35,615 bases of DNA, taken from positions 1 through 35,615 of the forward strand of contig NZ_JAUYNP010000113.1 of NCBI RefSeq assembly GCF_030696055.1, read 5' to 3'. Below, piece after piece: positions 24,846 through 33,236 of the stretch. Positions within the stretch are counted from its first letter, which is position 1. The number at the start of each line of letters is the position of its first letter. A program made the position numbers and the translations under genes. The notes below the pieces were generated by a model. That model was given only the letters and a program-made list of their open reading frames with translations. It had not been told where the DNA came from and made no database searches. The stretch is from Pseudomonas sp. (GTDB taxonomy: Bacteria > Pseudomonadota > Gammaproteobacteria > Pseudomonadales > Pseudomonadaceae).

Positions 24846-27800
24846 CTATCTCTCGCTCAGGGTCAGGGTGAAGGTGCTGCCCTTGCCGAACTCGCTGCGA
24901 AAGCTGACACGCCCACCGATCAGGTCGGACAGCTTCTGCGACAGATGCAAGCCCAGCCCGGTGCCCTCGTAGCGCCGGGTGCTGGAGGAGTCCAGCTGGG
25001 TAAAGGCCTGGAACAGCTTGGCCTGGTCCTCGTCGCGGATGCCGACGCCGCTGTCGGCTACCTGGATCTCGACATAGCCCTGGCCGTTGGCGCGCCGCCG
25101 CGTGAGGCTGATGCAGACCTGGCCCTGCTCGCTGTACTTGATGGCGTTGTTGGTCAGGTTGATCACTATCTGGCTGAGGGCGCGGCGGTCGGTCAGCAGC
25201 GCGATGTCGGCCGCCGGCATGTTCAGTTCGAAGGCCAGGCCCTTGTTTTCCGCCAGCGGCCGCAGCGAGCTGGCGACCTCCTCGATCACGCTCTGGCAGG
25301 AGATGCGCTGCAGATTGATCTCGACCTTGCCGGACTCGATCTTGGCCAGATCCAGCAGGTCGTTGATCAGGGAGAGCAGGTGCTTGGCGCTGGACTGAAT
25401 GGTGGAGAGCTGCCTGTCCTGGTCGCCGGTCAGCGGCCCCGGCAGCTTCATCAGCAGCGTGCCGGTGAAGCCGATGATGGCATTGAGCGGGGTGCGCAAC
25501 TCATGCGACATGCTGGCCAGGAAGCGGTCCTTGGCCAGGCTGGCGTTCTCCAGCTCGAGGTTCTTCTCCTGCAGCGTCTGCTCGAAGCGCTTGCGCTCGG
25601 TCACGTCGCGGGCGGCGGCGAACACGCCCTGCAGCTTGCCGTCGCGATCGTTGAAGGTGGTGGCGTTGTAGGACACCACGGTCTCCTTGCCGTCCTTGGC
25701 GCGCGCGGTCAGTTCGTAGTTGGTCACCTTGCCCTCGCGCAACACCAGGCGGATGCCCTCTTCGGCGCGCGCCGGGTCGGTGAAGTAGTTCTTGAAGGCG
25801 GTGCCGATCAACTCGTCGCGGTTGTTGCCGGTGAGCGCCGCCATCTGCTGATTGATGTCGGTGATGATGCCCAGCGAGTCGGTGGTCATCAGCGCGTCGA
25901 TGTTCGACTCGATCAGCGAGCGCGAATAGAACTGCTGGTCGCGCAGCTGCTGCTCCAGCTGCTTCTGCCCGGAGATGTCGCGGGCGGCGGCGAGGATGCC
26001 CAGCGCCAAGCCGGCGGCGTCGGTGAACACCCCGGCGTTGAAGCTCACCGCGATGCGCCGGCCCTGGCGGGTGATCAGCACCAGTTCGTAGCCGAGCACC
26101 CGGCCCTCGCTGAGGGTCTGCTGCACACCTAAGCGCGCCTGCTCGGGCTCGGTGAAGTATTCGGGGAAGGGCGAGTTCACCAGGTGCTTGCGCGAGTAGC
26201 CGGTGACCCGCGTGGCTTCCTCGTTGACGTCTGTGACTATGCCGTCCGGCGCGATGGCGAACAGCGCGTCGGCCGAGGCTTCGATCAGCGAGCGGTTGTA
26301 GGCCTGCTGCTCGGCCAGCTGGGTCTGCAGGCGCGCCTGCTCGGAGATGTCCCGGGCGCTGGCGAAGATGCCCTGCATGCGGCCGTCGGCGCCGCGAAAC
26401 ACCGAGGCGTTGAACGACACCGTGGCCTTGCGCCCGGCCTTGTGCCGTAGCACCAGCTCGTAGTTGGTGACCACCCCTTCGGCCAAGGTGCGTTTGACCC
26501 CGCTGTCCGCCCGCTCCGGCTCGGTGAAGTACTGCTTGAACGGCGAGCCGATCAGTTCTTCGCGGGCGTAGCCGGCCATGCGGCACATCTGTTCGTTGAC
26601 GTCGGTGATAAAGCCTTCCGGGTCGACCGTGATCAGGCCGTCCACCGAGGATTCGATCAGGCCGCGCAGGTAGGTCTGCTGCTCGCGCAGCTGTTCTTCC
26701 AGGCGCACCCGGTCGGTGATGTCGCGGGCGCTGGCGAAGATGCCGCGCACCTCGCCGGCCGCGTCGCGAAACACCGAGGCGTTGAACGACACCTGCAGCA
26801 GCCGGCGGGTGCGCGACACCAGGGTCAGCGCGTACTCGGTGACCACCTCCTTGTCGAAGGTCTCCTTGACCCCGTCGCGCGCCCGCTGCGGCTCGGTGAA
26901 GTAGTCGGCGAAGGGCGTGCCGATCAGCTCGCCGCGCTTATAGCCGGTCATCTGGCACATGCGGTCGTTGACGTCGGTGATGGTGCCGGAGGGGTCGACC
27001 GTGATCAGGCCGTCCACCGAGGACTCGATCAGGCCGCGCAGGTAGGTCTGCTGCTCGCGCAGTTGCTGTTCCAGGGTCTTCTGATCGGTGATCACCCGGG
27101 CGGCGGCGAACACCCCCTGCAGCTTGCCCTCGCGGTCGTTGAAGGTGGTGGCGTTGTACGACACCACCGTCTGCTTGCCGTCCTTGGCGCGGGCGGTCAG
27201 CTCGTAGTTGGTCACCCTGTCCTCGCGCAGCACCAGCTTGATGCCCTCCTCGGCGCGCTGCGGGTCGGTGAAATAGGTCTTGAACGGGCTGCCGATCAGC
27301 TCCTCGCGCGTGCAACCGGTGAGCGCGGCCATCTGCTGGTTGATGTCGGTGATGATGCCCAGCGGGTCGGTGGTCATCAGCGCGTCGATGTTCGATTCGA
27401 TCAGCGAGCGGGTGTAGAACTGCGACACCTGCAGCTGCGCTTCCAGCTGCTTCTGCGCGGTGATGTCGCGCGCGCTGGCGAAGATGCCGCGCACGCTGCC
27501 GGCGGAGTCCTTGAACACCGCGGCATTGAACGACACCGGCAGCTGGCTGGCGTCGGCGGCTTGCAGCGTCAGCACGTAGTTGGTGACCGCGCCCTCCTTG
27601 AAGGTCAGCCGCACGCCTTCGGCGGCGCGTTCGCGCTCGCTGAAGTAGCTTGGGAAGGAGGAGCCGACCAACTGGCTGCGCTGGCGACCGAGCATGCGGC
27701 ACAGGGTGTCGTTGACGTCGGTGATGTTCATCGACTCGTCCACCGTCACCAGGCCGTCCACCGACGCCTCGATCAGCCCGCGGTTGTAGGCGCGCTCCTC

Positions 27801-29804
27801 GGCCAGCTGCCCTTGCAGCCGGGCCTGCTCGGTGATGTCGCGGGCGCTGGCGAAGATGCCGCGCACCGCATTGGACTGGTCCTTGAAGATGGCCGCGTTG
27901 AACGACACCAGGCGTTCGCGGCCGTCTTCGGTGCGCAGGGTCAGCTCGTAGTTGGTGACCGCGCCCTCGTCCAGGGTCAGGCGCACGCCGTCGGCGGCGC
28001 GCTTGCTGTCGAGGAAGTACTGCGGGAAGGGCGAGCCGACCAGCTGCTCGCGGCTGAAGCCGGCCATCCGGCACATGGTTTCGTTGACGTCGGTGATGTT
28101 CAGCAGCGGGTCGACGGTGATCAGGCCGTCCAGCGAGGCCTCGATCAGGCCGCGGTTGTAGGTGCGTTCGTCGGCCAGCTGGGCCTGCAGCCTGGCCTGG
28201 TCGGTGATGTCGCGGGCGCTGGCGAAGATGCCGCGCACTTGGCCTGCCGGGTCGCGGAACACCGAGGCGTTGAACGATACGCCCAGCTGGCGGCCGTCGC
28301 GGGTGGCCAGGGTCAGCACGTAGTCGGTGACCACGCCGCGCTCGAAGGTCTCGCGCACGCCGGCGTCGGCCCGCTCGGCATCGCCGAAGTAGTCGGCGAA
28401 CAGGGTGCCGATCAACTCTTCACGCGAATAGCCGCTCATCTGGCACATTCGCGCGTTGACGTCGCTGATGGTGCCGGAGGGGTCGACGGTGATCAGGCCG
28501 TCCACCGAGGCCTCGATCAGGCCGCGGTTGTACGCCTCGGAGTCGCGCAGTTGCTGTTCCAGGCGCTTCTGGTCGGTGATGTCGCGGGCGGCGGCGAACA
28601 CGCCCTGCAACTTGCCGTCGGCGTCGTGGAAGGTCGAGGCGTTGTACGACACCAGCGTCTCGCGGCCGGCCCGGCTGCGCGCGGTGAGTTCGTAGTTGGT
28701 CACCTTGCCTTCGCGCAGCACCGCCTTGATGCCTTCCTCGGCGCGCTTGGGCTCGGTGAAATAGTTCTTGAACGGCGAGCCGATCAGCTCGTCGCGGGCG
28801 AAGCCGGTCAGCGCTTCCATCTGCTTGTTGACGTCGGAGATGATGCCCAGCGGGTCGGTGGTCATCAGCGCGTCGATATTCGATTCGATCAGCGAACGGG
28901 TGTAGAGCTGGGTGGCCTTGAGTTGCTCGGTGAGGCGGATCTCGTCGGAAATGTCCTTGGAGATCAGCAAATAGCCTATGGGTTTGGCGGAGGCATCGAG
29001 GCGCGGGGTGATCACCACGCGGGCGGTGAAGCGCTCGCCGTTCTTGCGCAGGCGCTGGATGGTGCCTTCCCACTTGCCCTCTGCCAGCGCGGAGGCGAGG
29101 ATTTCGCCGGGCCGGCCGGCGTCGACGTCTTCGGGCACATGCAGGATCGAGGAATTGGCCTTGCCCACCACCTCGTCCGGCTCGTAGCCGTACAGGCGGC
29201 GCGCGCCCTCGTTCCACAGCAGTATGGTGCCGTCCAGGCTCTTGCCGATCACCGAGTACTCGGTCGAGGCCTGCAGGATGCTGGTGATGAAGTCCACCGC
29301 GCTGGCGGCGTCGCCGACTATGGTGGAGTCGAACAGCTTGGCCGAGGTCAGCGAGCGGGTGTAGAGCTGGGTGGCGCGGGCTTCCTCGGCCAGCCGCAGC
29401 TCGTCGGTCAGGTCCTTGGAGATCAGCAGGTAGCCGATCGGCTGGCCGGCGGCGTCGTGGCGCGGGGTGATCACCACCCGCGCGGTGAAGCGCTCGCCGT
29501 TCTTGCGCTGGCGCAGGATGGTGCCTTCCCACTTGCCGTCCCGCAGCGCCGCGGCGAGTATCTCGCTGTTGCGGCCGGACGCCACGTCTTCCGGCACGTG
29601 CAGGATCGCGGCGTTGGCCGTGCCGACCACCTCGTCGGGCGCGTAGCCGTAGATCCGCCGCGCCCCTTCGTTCCACAGCTGAATGGTGCCGTCCAGGTCC
29701 TTGCCGATGATCGAATATTCGGTGGAGGCCTGCAGGATGTTGCTGATGAAATCGACCGCGTTTTCGGGGGCGCTGACGATGCGGCTGTCGAAGAGTTGGG
29801 TCAT
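24846..29804 (-). CDS. Soluble multi-PAS sensor histidine kinase with eleven tandem PAS domains
   Basis: 1652 residues from the ATG at 29804 (GAGG six bases before); an upstream in-frame start lacks a ribosome site. No signal peptide or TM helix, so it is cytoplasmic. Two N-terminal PAS domains of one type (about 17-136 and 169-290, 153-residue period) are followed by nine of a second type beginning near 306, 430, 553, 677, 801, 924, 1048, 1172 and 1297. These repeat every 124 residues exactly, joined by helical linkers of the 'LEQQLR...YxRSLIES' kind. The kinase core follows: H-box SHELRTPLNAIIGF with H1434, N-box NLTNNAIKYS (about 1549), G1 DSGVGI (1584), G2 GTGLGLHLSQKL (1614). It has no receiver or HPt of its own. 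It is the first gene of an operon with two receiver-containing genes. No ligand or cofactor can be assigned. Confidence 0.93.
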   Translation of the reverse strand: MTQLFDSRIVSAPENAVDFISNILQASTEYSIIGKDLDGTIQLWNEGARRIYGYAPDEVVGTANAAILHVPEDVASGRNSEILAAALRDGKWEGTILRQRKNGERFTARVVITPRHDAAGQPIGYLLISKDLTDELRLAEEARATQLYTRSLTSAKLFDSTIVGDAASAVDFITSILQASTEYSVIGKSLDGTILLWNEGARRLYGYEPDEVVGKANSSILHVPEDVDAGRPGEILASALAEGKWEGTIQRLRKNGERFTARVVITPRLDASAKPIGYLLISKDISDEIRLTEQLKATQLYTRSLIESNIDALMTTDPLGIISDVNKQMEALTGFARDELIGSPFKNYFTEPKRAEEGIKAVLREGKVTNYELTARSRAGRETLVSYNASTFHDADGKLQGVFAAARDITDQKRLEQQLRDSEAYNRGLIEASVDGLITVDPSGTISDVNARMCQMSGYSREELIGTLFADYFGDAERADAGVRETFERGVVTDYVLTLATRDGRQLGVSFNASVFRDPAGQVRGIFASARDITDQARLQAQLADERTYNRGLIEASLDGLITVDPLLNITDVNETMCRMAGFSREQLVGSPFPQYFLDSKRAADGVRLTLDEGAVTNYELTLRTEDGRERLVSFNAAIFKDQSNAVRGIFASARDITEQARLQGQLAEERAYNRGLIEASVDGLVTVDESMNITDVNDTLCRMLGRQRSQLVGSSFPSYFSERERAAEGVRLTFKEGAVTNYVLTLQAADASQLPVSFNAAVFKDSAGSVRGIFASARDITAQKQLEAQLQVSQFYTRSLIESNIDALMTTDPLGIITDINQQMAALTGCTREELIGSPFKTYFTDPQRAEEGIKLVLREDRVTNYELTARAKDGKQTVVSYNATTFNDREGKLQGVFAAARVITDQKTLEQQLREQQTYLRGLIESSVDGLITVDPSGTITDVNDRMCQMTGYKRGELIGTPFADYFTEPQRARDGVKETFDKEVVTEYALTLVSRTRRLLQVSFNASVFRDAAGEVRGIFASARDITDRVRLEEQLREQQTYLRGLIESSVDGLITVDPEGFITDVNEQMCRMAGYAREELIGSPFKQYFTEPERADSGVKRTLAEGVVTNYELVLRHKAGRKATVSFNASVFRGADGRMQGIFASARDISEQARLQTQLAEQQAYNRSLIEASADALFAIAPDGIVTDVNEEATRVTGYSRKHLVNSPFPEYFTEPEQARLGVQQTLSEGRVLGYELVLITRQGRRIAVSFNAGVFTDAAGLALGILAAARDISGQKQLEQQLRDQQFYSRSLIESNIDALMTTDSLGIITDINQQMAALTGNNRDELIGTAFKNYFTDPARAEEGIRLVLREGKVTNYELTARAKDGKETVVSYNATTFNDRDGKLQGVFAAARDVTERKRFEQTLQEKNLELENASLAKDRFLASMSHELRTPLNAIIGFTGTLLMKLPGPLTGDQDRQLSTIQSSAKHLLSLINDLLDLAKIESGKVEINLQRISCQSVIEEVASSLRPLAENKGLAFELNMPAADIALLTDRRALSQIVINLTNNAIKYSEQGQVCISLTRRRANGQGYVEIQVADSGVGIRDEDQAKLFQAFTQLDSSSTRRYEGTGLGLHLSQKLSDLIGGRVSFRSEFGKGSTFTLTLSER
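25575..28889 (-). repeat. In-gene tandem repeat: nine PAS units of 372 bp, with a 1488-bp higher-order period
   Basis: Equivalent positions (the L of L-[MI]-T-x-D) fall at residues 313, 437, 561, 685, 809, 933, 1057, 1181 and 1305, every step exactly 124 residues. Units 3, 7 and 11 share LIESNIDALMTTD and YNA[ST]TF; units 4 and 8 share LITVDPSGTI and CQM[ST]GY; units 5 and 9 share CRMAG[FY]. The pattern is ABCD-ABCD-A. The DNA is also similar: GATGTCGCGGGCGCTGGCGA recurs near 26720, 27835 and 28207. Confidence 0.9.
28887..29804 (-). repeat. In-gene direct repeat: two N-terminal PAS units of 459 bp
   Basis: Residues 1-153 and 154-306 are two copies of one unit. Both contain LFDS.IV, DFI..ILQASTEYS.IGK, LWNEGARR.YGY.PDEVVG, ILHVPEDV, GKWEGTI and KNGERFTARVVITPR. 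The protein begins at the start of a repeat unit. Confidence 0.88.
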
Positions 29805-30193
29805 CCCTAACCTCACGGGTGTGATGAGTGCGGCTTCCAGGCGCTTCGGCACCCGCAAGGAGGTTCCGTCGATCCCCCAGGACGGGCCACTCGGCGTATT
29901 CCTCTTGCTAACCCTAGTTGCTGGCGGACCCCCGCGCTAGTCGCTGGTCAGCTCTAGGTCGGGCAAGGCGGGCTTGTGCGCCAATGACTGGCCGAGCGCT
30001 GCGTCAGCTAGTATTGCTAGTAGCAGCCGTGGCTTTTATCGAGCCGATGCGGCTGTCGGCGGCGCAGTCGATAAGCGGGGCAAACCTCGCCGTTGCGCGA
30101 CGCCGCCCCAAAGGACTAATCCGCCTGGCCGCTAGGCTGTGCCTGGCGGTTTAATAGCCGCCCACCACGAATGGGCGAAGGATGAGGTGGTTT
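29805..30193. other. Divergent intergenic region upstream of the PAS kinase operon
   Basis: About 390 bases with no convincing gene on either strand. It contains a direct repeat GCTAGTA-TT-GCTAGTA (about 30008-30023) and a hairpin CCGCTAGGC-TGT-GCCTGGCGG followed by TTTAAT (30129-30155), which could act as an attenuator ahead of the gene at 30194. No promoter with a clear consensus was recognised for the kinase operon. Confidence 0.45.
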
Positions 30194-30538
30194 ATGAAGA
30201 TTCGCGAATTGATTCGCCACTGGGAACAGAACGCCAAGGGCAGCCTGACCCGCAGCCCCTACCAGATCCATCTGGATCTGGAATCCGCCGCGCGCCTGGC
30301 GACGCTGCAGGAGATGTACCCCAAGCGCCATATCGAAGAGTTGCTCGGCGAACTGCTGGGCGCGGCCCTGGAGGAACTGGAAGCCAGCCTCCCCTATGTC
30401 AAGGGCAGTCAGGTGGTGGCCACCGACGAGCAGGGCGATCCGCTCTATGAAGACATAGGCCTGACCCCGCGTTTTCTGGCGCTATCGCGCAAGCACCTGG
30501 AGCTATTGAACCAGCAGCAGGACAGTAGCGAGCATTGA
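30194..30538 (+). CDS. Small conserved Pseudomonas protein of unknown function
   Basis: 114 residues, MKIRELIRHWEQNAKGSLT onward. The start at 30194 has GAGG six bases upstream; the in-frame ATG at 30182 is directly preceded by AAGG and is less likely. Seen: a basic N-terminal helix, 'YQIHLDLESAARLATLQEMYPKRHIEELLGELLGAALEELE' (about 23-63) that reads like an RHH or helical-hairpin segment, and a conserved-looking 'VVATDEQGDPLYEDIGLTPRFL' (about 74-95). No signal peptide or membrane helix. I recall such proteins next to ppc in Pseudomonas genomes, sometimes labelled pilin-assembly related, but I cannot support a function. It converges on the gene at 30551. Confidence 0.8.
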   Translation: MKIRELIRHWEQNAKGSLTRSPYQIHLDLESAARLATLQEMYPKRHIEELLGELLGAALEELEASLPYVKGSQVVATDEQGDPLYEDIGLTPRFLALSRKHLELLNQQQDSSEH

Positions 30539-30550
30539 TACGCGCTTCGC

Positions 30551-30874
30551 CTACTCTGCCGCGGGGGCCGCGGGGCCTTCGGTGCAGTGCACGGCCTGTT
30601 TGCGCGGGTCCACCAGCACGCCGCTGAGGCCCTTCTGCTCCAGGTCGAACAGCACCAGCACGCCATCGATGCACTGCGCCACCTGGCTGGCCGGCTTCAG
30701 CGCGACCTTGTAGTCCTCGCCGGGCACTGTCTTGAGCATGGTGAACTCGGACAGCAGCAAGGCGTCCTCGGGCTGGGCGACATGCAGGTAGCCGTAGTAG
30801 CCGAGCAGCGCCACGGTGGCGCAGACGCTGCCGATAGCGGTAAGGATCAGGGGGATGGGGTTCAATTCGCTCAT
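30551..30874 (-). CDS. Small single-pass membrane protein, unknown
   Basis: 107 residues from the ATG at 30874 (MSELNPIPLILTAIGSVCA). Residues 8-30 form one strongly hydrophobic helix, ending in GYYGYLHVAQPEDALLLSE. The C-terminal 75 residues are soluble ('KTVPGEDYKVALKPASQVAQCIDGVLVLFDLEQKGLSGVLVDP') with two Cys (about 75 and 98). The ribosome site is weak. It lies 12 bases from the stop of the convergent 114-residue protein gene, and 130 bases after the AIM24-like gene on the same strand. Function unknown. Confidence 0.7.
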   Translation of the reverse strand: MSELNPIPLILTAIGSVCATVALLGYYGYLHVAQPEDALLLSEFTMLKTVPGEDYKVALKPASQVAQCIDGVLVLFDLEQKGLSGVLVDPRKQAVHCTEGPAAPAAE

Positions 30875-31004
30875 TAGCAAGTCTCAAGATTAAACAGGTC
30901 AGCCGCAGCGCCAAAGCCGCTCAAGCAATGCCTGGGGGCCAAGGGCGCCAGGCGGCGCAGCTTGCTACAAACGCCCGATCTTGCAAAGGCCCGGGTCGCA
31001 ACCC

Positions 31005-31751
31005 TCACTTGCCGCCGGCCCGCACTTCCTCGCGGGCCTTGAAGGTGGCCTCGTAGATGCGCTCGGCCAGGCGCGAGAACGGCAGGCTCTGCACCCACAC
31101 GGTGCCGGTGCCTGTGAGGGTGGCCAGCAGAATGCCCTCGCCACCGAACAGCATGCTTTTCAGCCCGCCGGCCAGGGCGATGTCGTAATCGATGCCGCTG
31201 GTAAAGGCCACCAGGCAACCGGTGTCCAGGCGCAGGGTCTCGTTGTTCAGTTCCTTGCGGATCACGGTGCCGCCGGCATGCACGAAGGCCAGGCCATCGC
31301 CTTCGAGCTTCTGCAGGATAAAGCCCTCGCCGCCGAAGAAGCCGGCGCCCAGGCGCTTGTTGAAGCTGATGCCGACCGCCGTGCCATAGGCCGCGCAGAG
31401 AAAGGCATCCTTCTGGCAGATCAGGCTGCCGCCATGCTCGGCCAGCTGGATCGGCACCACGGTACCCGGATAAGGCGCGGCAAAGGCCACTCGCGCCTGG
31501 GTTTGGCCGGCGTTGGAGAAGTGCGTCATAAACAGCGATTCGCCGGTGAGCATGCGCTTGCCGACGCTCCACAGCTTGCCCAGCACCCCGCTGGCCGCGC
31601 CATCGCCCATGCGCGTCTCGAAGCGCACGCCCTCGGTCATATAATTCATCACCCCGGCCTCGGCGATCACAGTCGCGCCGGGTTCGAGTATGACTTCCAC
31701 ACTCTGCGCCGACGCACCGAGAATTTCGTAAGCGAGTGGATGGCTGGGCAT
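31005..31751 (-). CDS. TIGR00266 / AIM24 family protein
   Basis: 248 residues. Family marks are '[24 protein letters not shown]' (about 19-42), '[13 protein letters not shown]' (about 68-80), '[21 protein letters not shown]', '[27 protein letters not shown]' (about 136-162) and '[36 protein letters not shown]' near the end. This is the double-jelly-roll pattern of the TIGR00266 group; mitochondrial AIM24 is a distant relative. No enzymatic activity is established. It has no signal peptide. It lies downstream of the DUF1704 gene, separated by repeat DNA, so it may have its own promoter. Confidence 0.92.
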   Translation of the reverse strand: MPSHPLAYEILGASAQSVEVILEPGATVIAEAGVMNYMTEGVRFETRMGDGAASGVLGKLWSVGKRMLTGESLFMTHFSNAGQTQARVAFAAPYPGTVVPIQLAEHGGSLICQKDAFLCAAYGTAVGISFNKRLGAGFFGGEGFILQKLEGDGLAFVHAGGTVIRKELNNETLRLDTGCLVAFTSGIDYDIALAGGLKSMLFGGEGILLATLTGTGTVWVQSLPFSRLAERIYEATFKAREEVRAGGK

Positions 31752-31780
31752 ATAGGGCTCCTGGCAGCTCGGGGCAAGCT

Positions 31781-31918
31781 CCCCGGATTTTATCCGGGCT
31801 ACGCGAGGCGATGCCGGCTGTTGGGCTTCGCCGCTGCGCGGCTCAACCCAGCCTACGGACTCTCAGCCCAACCCACGGACCTCAGGTAGGTTGGGCTGAG
31901 CTCGGCGAAGCCCAACGA
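31781..31918. repeat. REP-like palindrome cluster
   Basis: CCCCGGATTTTATCCGGGCTACG is followed by TTGGGCTTCGCCGCTGCGCG... CAACCCAGCCTAC and GGTAGGTTGGGCTGAG... CGAAGCCCAACG. The last two parts are inverted relative to each other. The cluster fills almost the whole 172-bp gap between the DUF1704 stop and the AIM24-like start. Confidence 0.75.
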
Positions 31919-31923
31919 AAGGA

Positions 31924-33219
31924 TCACAGAATATTGGAGTAATCGGCTTCGATGCGATCGAGGCTTAAATGGTTGAGGAAGTTGGAGAAGCACATCCAGG
32001 CCGCCAAGGAGTTCAGGTCGCTGAACTGCGGCGGCAGGTACTTGGGTGGCGTCACCAGGCCTTCGTCCACCAGCTGGCGCAAGGTGCGCATATCTTCCAG
32101 GGTGGTCTTGCCGCAGAACAGCAGGGGAATCTGCTCCAGCTTGCCTTTGCGCACGGCCAACTGGATGTAGTTGTAGACCATGATGAAACCTTTCAGATAG
32201 GACAGGTCCTTGGTGAAAGGCAGGCCGCCCGGGGTTGAGCCGCGGAACACCCGGTTGGCGTTGCTGTAGCTGTCTTCCTGGCTGAAGCCCTGCTCGCGGT
32301 AGAAGTCGAACACCTGCAAGAAGTCCGCGCCCTCCTCGGCCATATGGATGGCGCGGGTGCGGTTGGTCAGCTTGCGCAGACGGGTCGGGTAGGAGGCGAA
32401 GGCGATCACCTCCATCAAAATCGCCAGGCCTTCCTGGGTCACGGTGGAGGATGGCGGCCCCTTGGACAGGAAGGTGCACACCGGCTGATTCAGGCCATTG
32501 AGGGTGGTGGCCACATGCACCAGGCCTTCGTGGACTTCCAGGGCTTTCACATCGCGCTCGTTGAACATGGCATCGGCGCGGATCTTGATGTAATCGGCGC
32601 CGGCCGCCGCATCGGCGAGAATGCCGTCGGACTCGAACACCCGGATGGTGCTCTCTTCCTCGCCGAACACCTTGTTCAGGCGGCGCTGCAACAGGTCGAC
32701 CGCCTCCTTGGCATTCAGGGTCTTGGGCTCGTCTTTGAGGTCGCCCCGGCTGTCGATGTTATTCAGGAAGTCGGAAAACATCAGGCCCAGATCGGCCAGA
32801 GTCGGGTCACCGGCATGGAAGGCATCGGAGGCGGCGCCGTAGAGTTCCTGGGAAATCAGGCCGAACTCCTCGGTACCGCGGGCTTCGAGCATGCGGATGA
32901 CCATGCGGTATTCGCGGCACATGCGCCGCATGATCTGCCCGACCGGGTTGAACTGGCCGAGCTGGCGGGTGATATCGCGCTCGATATTCTGGAATTCCAG
33001 CTTCTTGGCCGGGGCATCGAAGGCCAGCGGGCGATTGTCGTAGTAGGCGCGGTCGACCGCCGGCAGCCTCTTGCCTTTGTGCTTGAGAAACTCGCTGCGA
33101 ATCCCCTCATCCCACTTCACCGCATCCAGCACGCGGATCGGCGTTTGCGCCTCGACTATGCGGTCGGACAACACCCGCACGATCAACTGATAGTCGTCCA
33201 ACCCTGTATGACTGTTCAT
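31924..33219 (-). CDS. DUF1704 / QEGLA-motif family metalloprotease-like protein
   Basis: 431 residues. It carries the motif that names the family, TQEGLAILME (QEGLA at 262-266), and an HExxxH site, HEGLVH (230-235), about 27 residues before it. The two His plus E263 could form a zinc site of the kind found in MATCAP, the eukaryotic DUF1704 tubulin carboxypeptidase. The bacterial family is often named 'flavohemoglobin expression-modulating QEGLA motif protein', but there is little functional evidence for that. Other marks: 'IEADYSNIL' at the C-terminus and a central 'FGEEESTIRVFESDGILADAAAGADYIKI'. A lipoprotein gene ends 17 bases upstream and a tetR gene precedes that, so the three look like one operon. 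Substrate unknown. Confidence 0.9.
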   Translation of the reverse strand: MNSHTGLDDYQLIVRVLSDRIVEAQTPIRVLDAVKWDEGIRSEFLKHKGKRLPAVDRAYYDNRPLAFDAPAKKLEFQNIERDITRQLGQFNPVGQIMRRMCREYRMVIRMLEARGTEEFGLISQELYGAASDAFHAGDPTLADLGLMFSDFLNNIDSRGDLKDEPKTLNAKEAVDLLQRRLNKVFGEEESTIRVFESDGILADAAAGADYIKIRADAMFNERDVKALEVHEGLVHVATTLNGLNQPVCTFLSKGPPSSTVTQEGLAILMEVIAFASYPTRLRKLTNRTRAIHMAEEGADFLQVFDFYREQGFSQEDSYSNANRVFRGSTPGGLPFTKDLSYLKGFIMVYNYIQLAVRKGKLEQIPLLFCGKTTLEDMRTLRQLVDEGLVTPPKYLPPQFSDLNSLAAWMCFSNFLNHLSLDRIEADYSNIL

Positions 33220-33236
33220 GCTGGCCCCATGCCCGG

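Noticed and set aside
27063-29810. A 915-codon open frame on the plus strand, antisense to the PAS kinase gene
   Set aside because: It is a by-product of strong GC third-position bias in repeated sequence. The translation is low-complexity and repeats with the PAS units, has no recognisable domain and no ribosome site.
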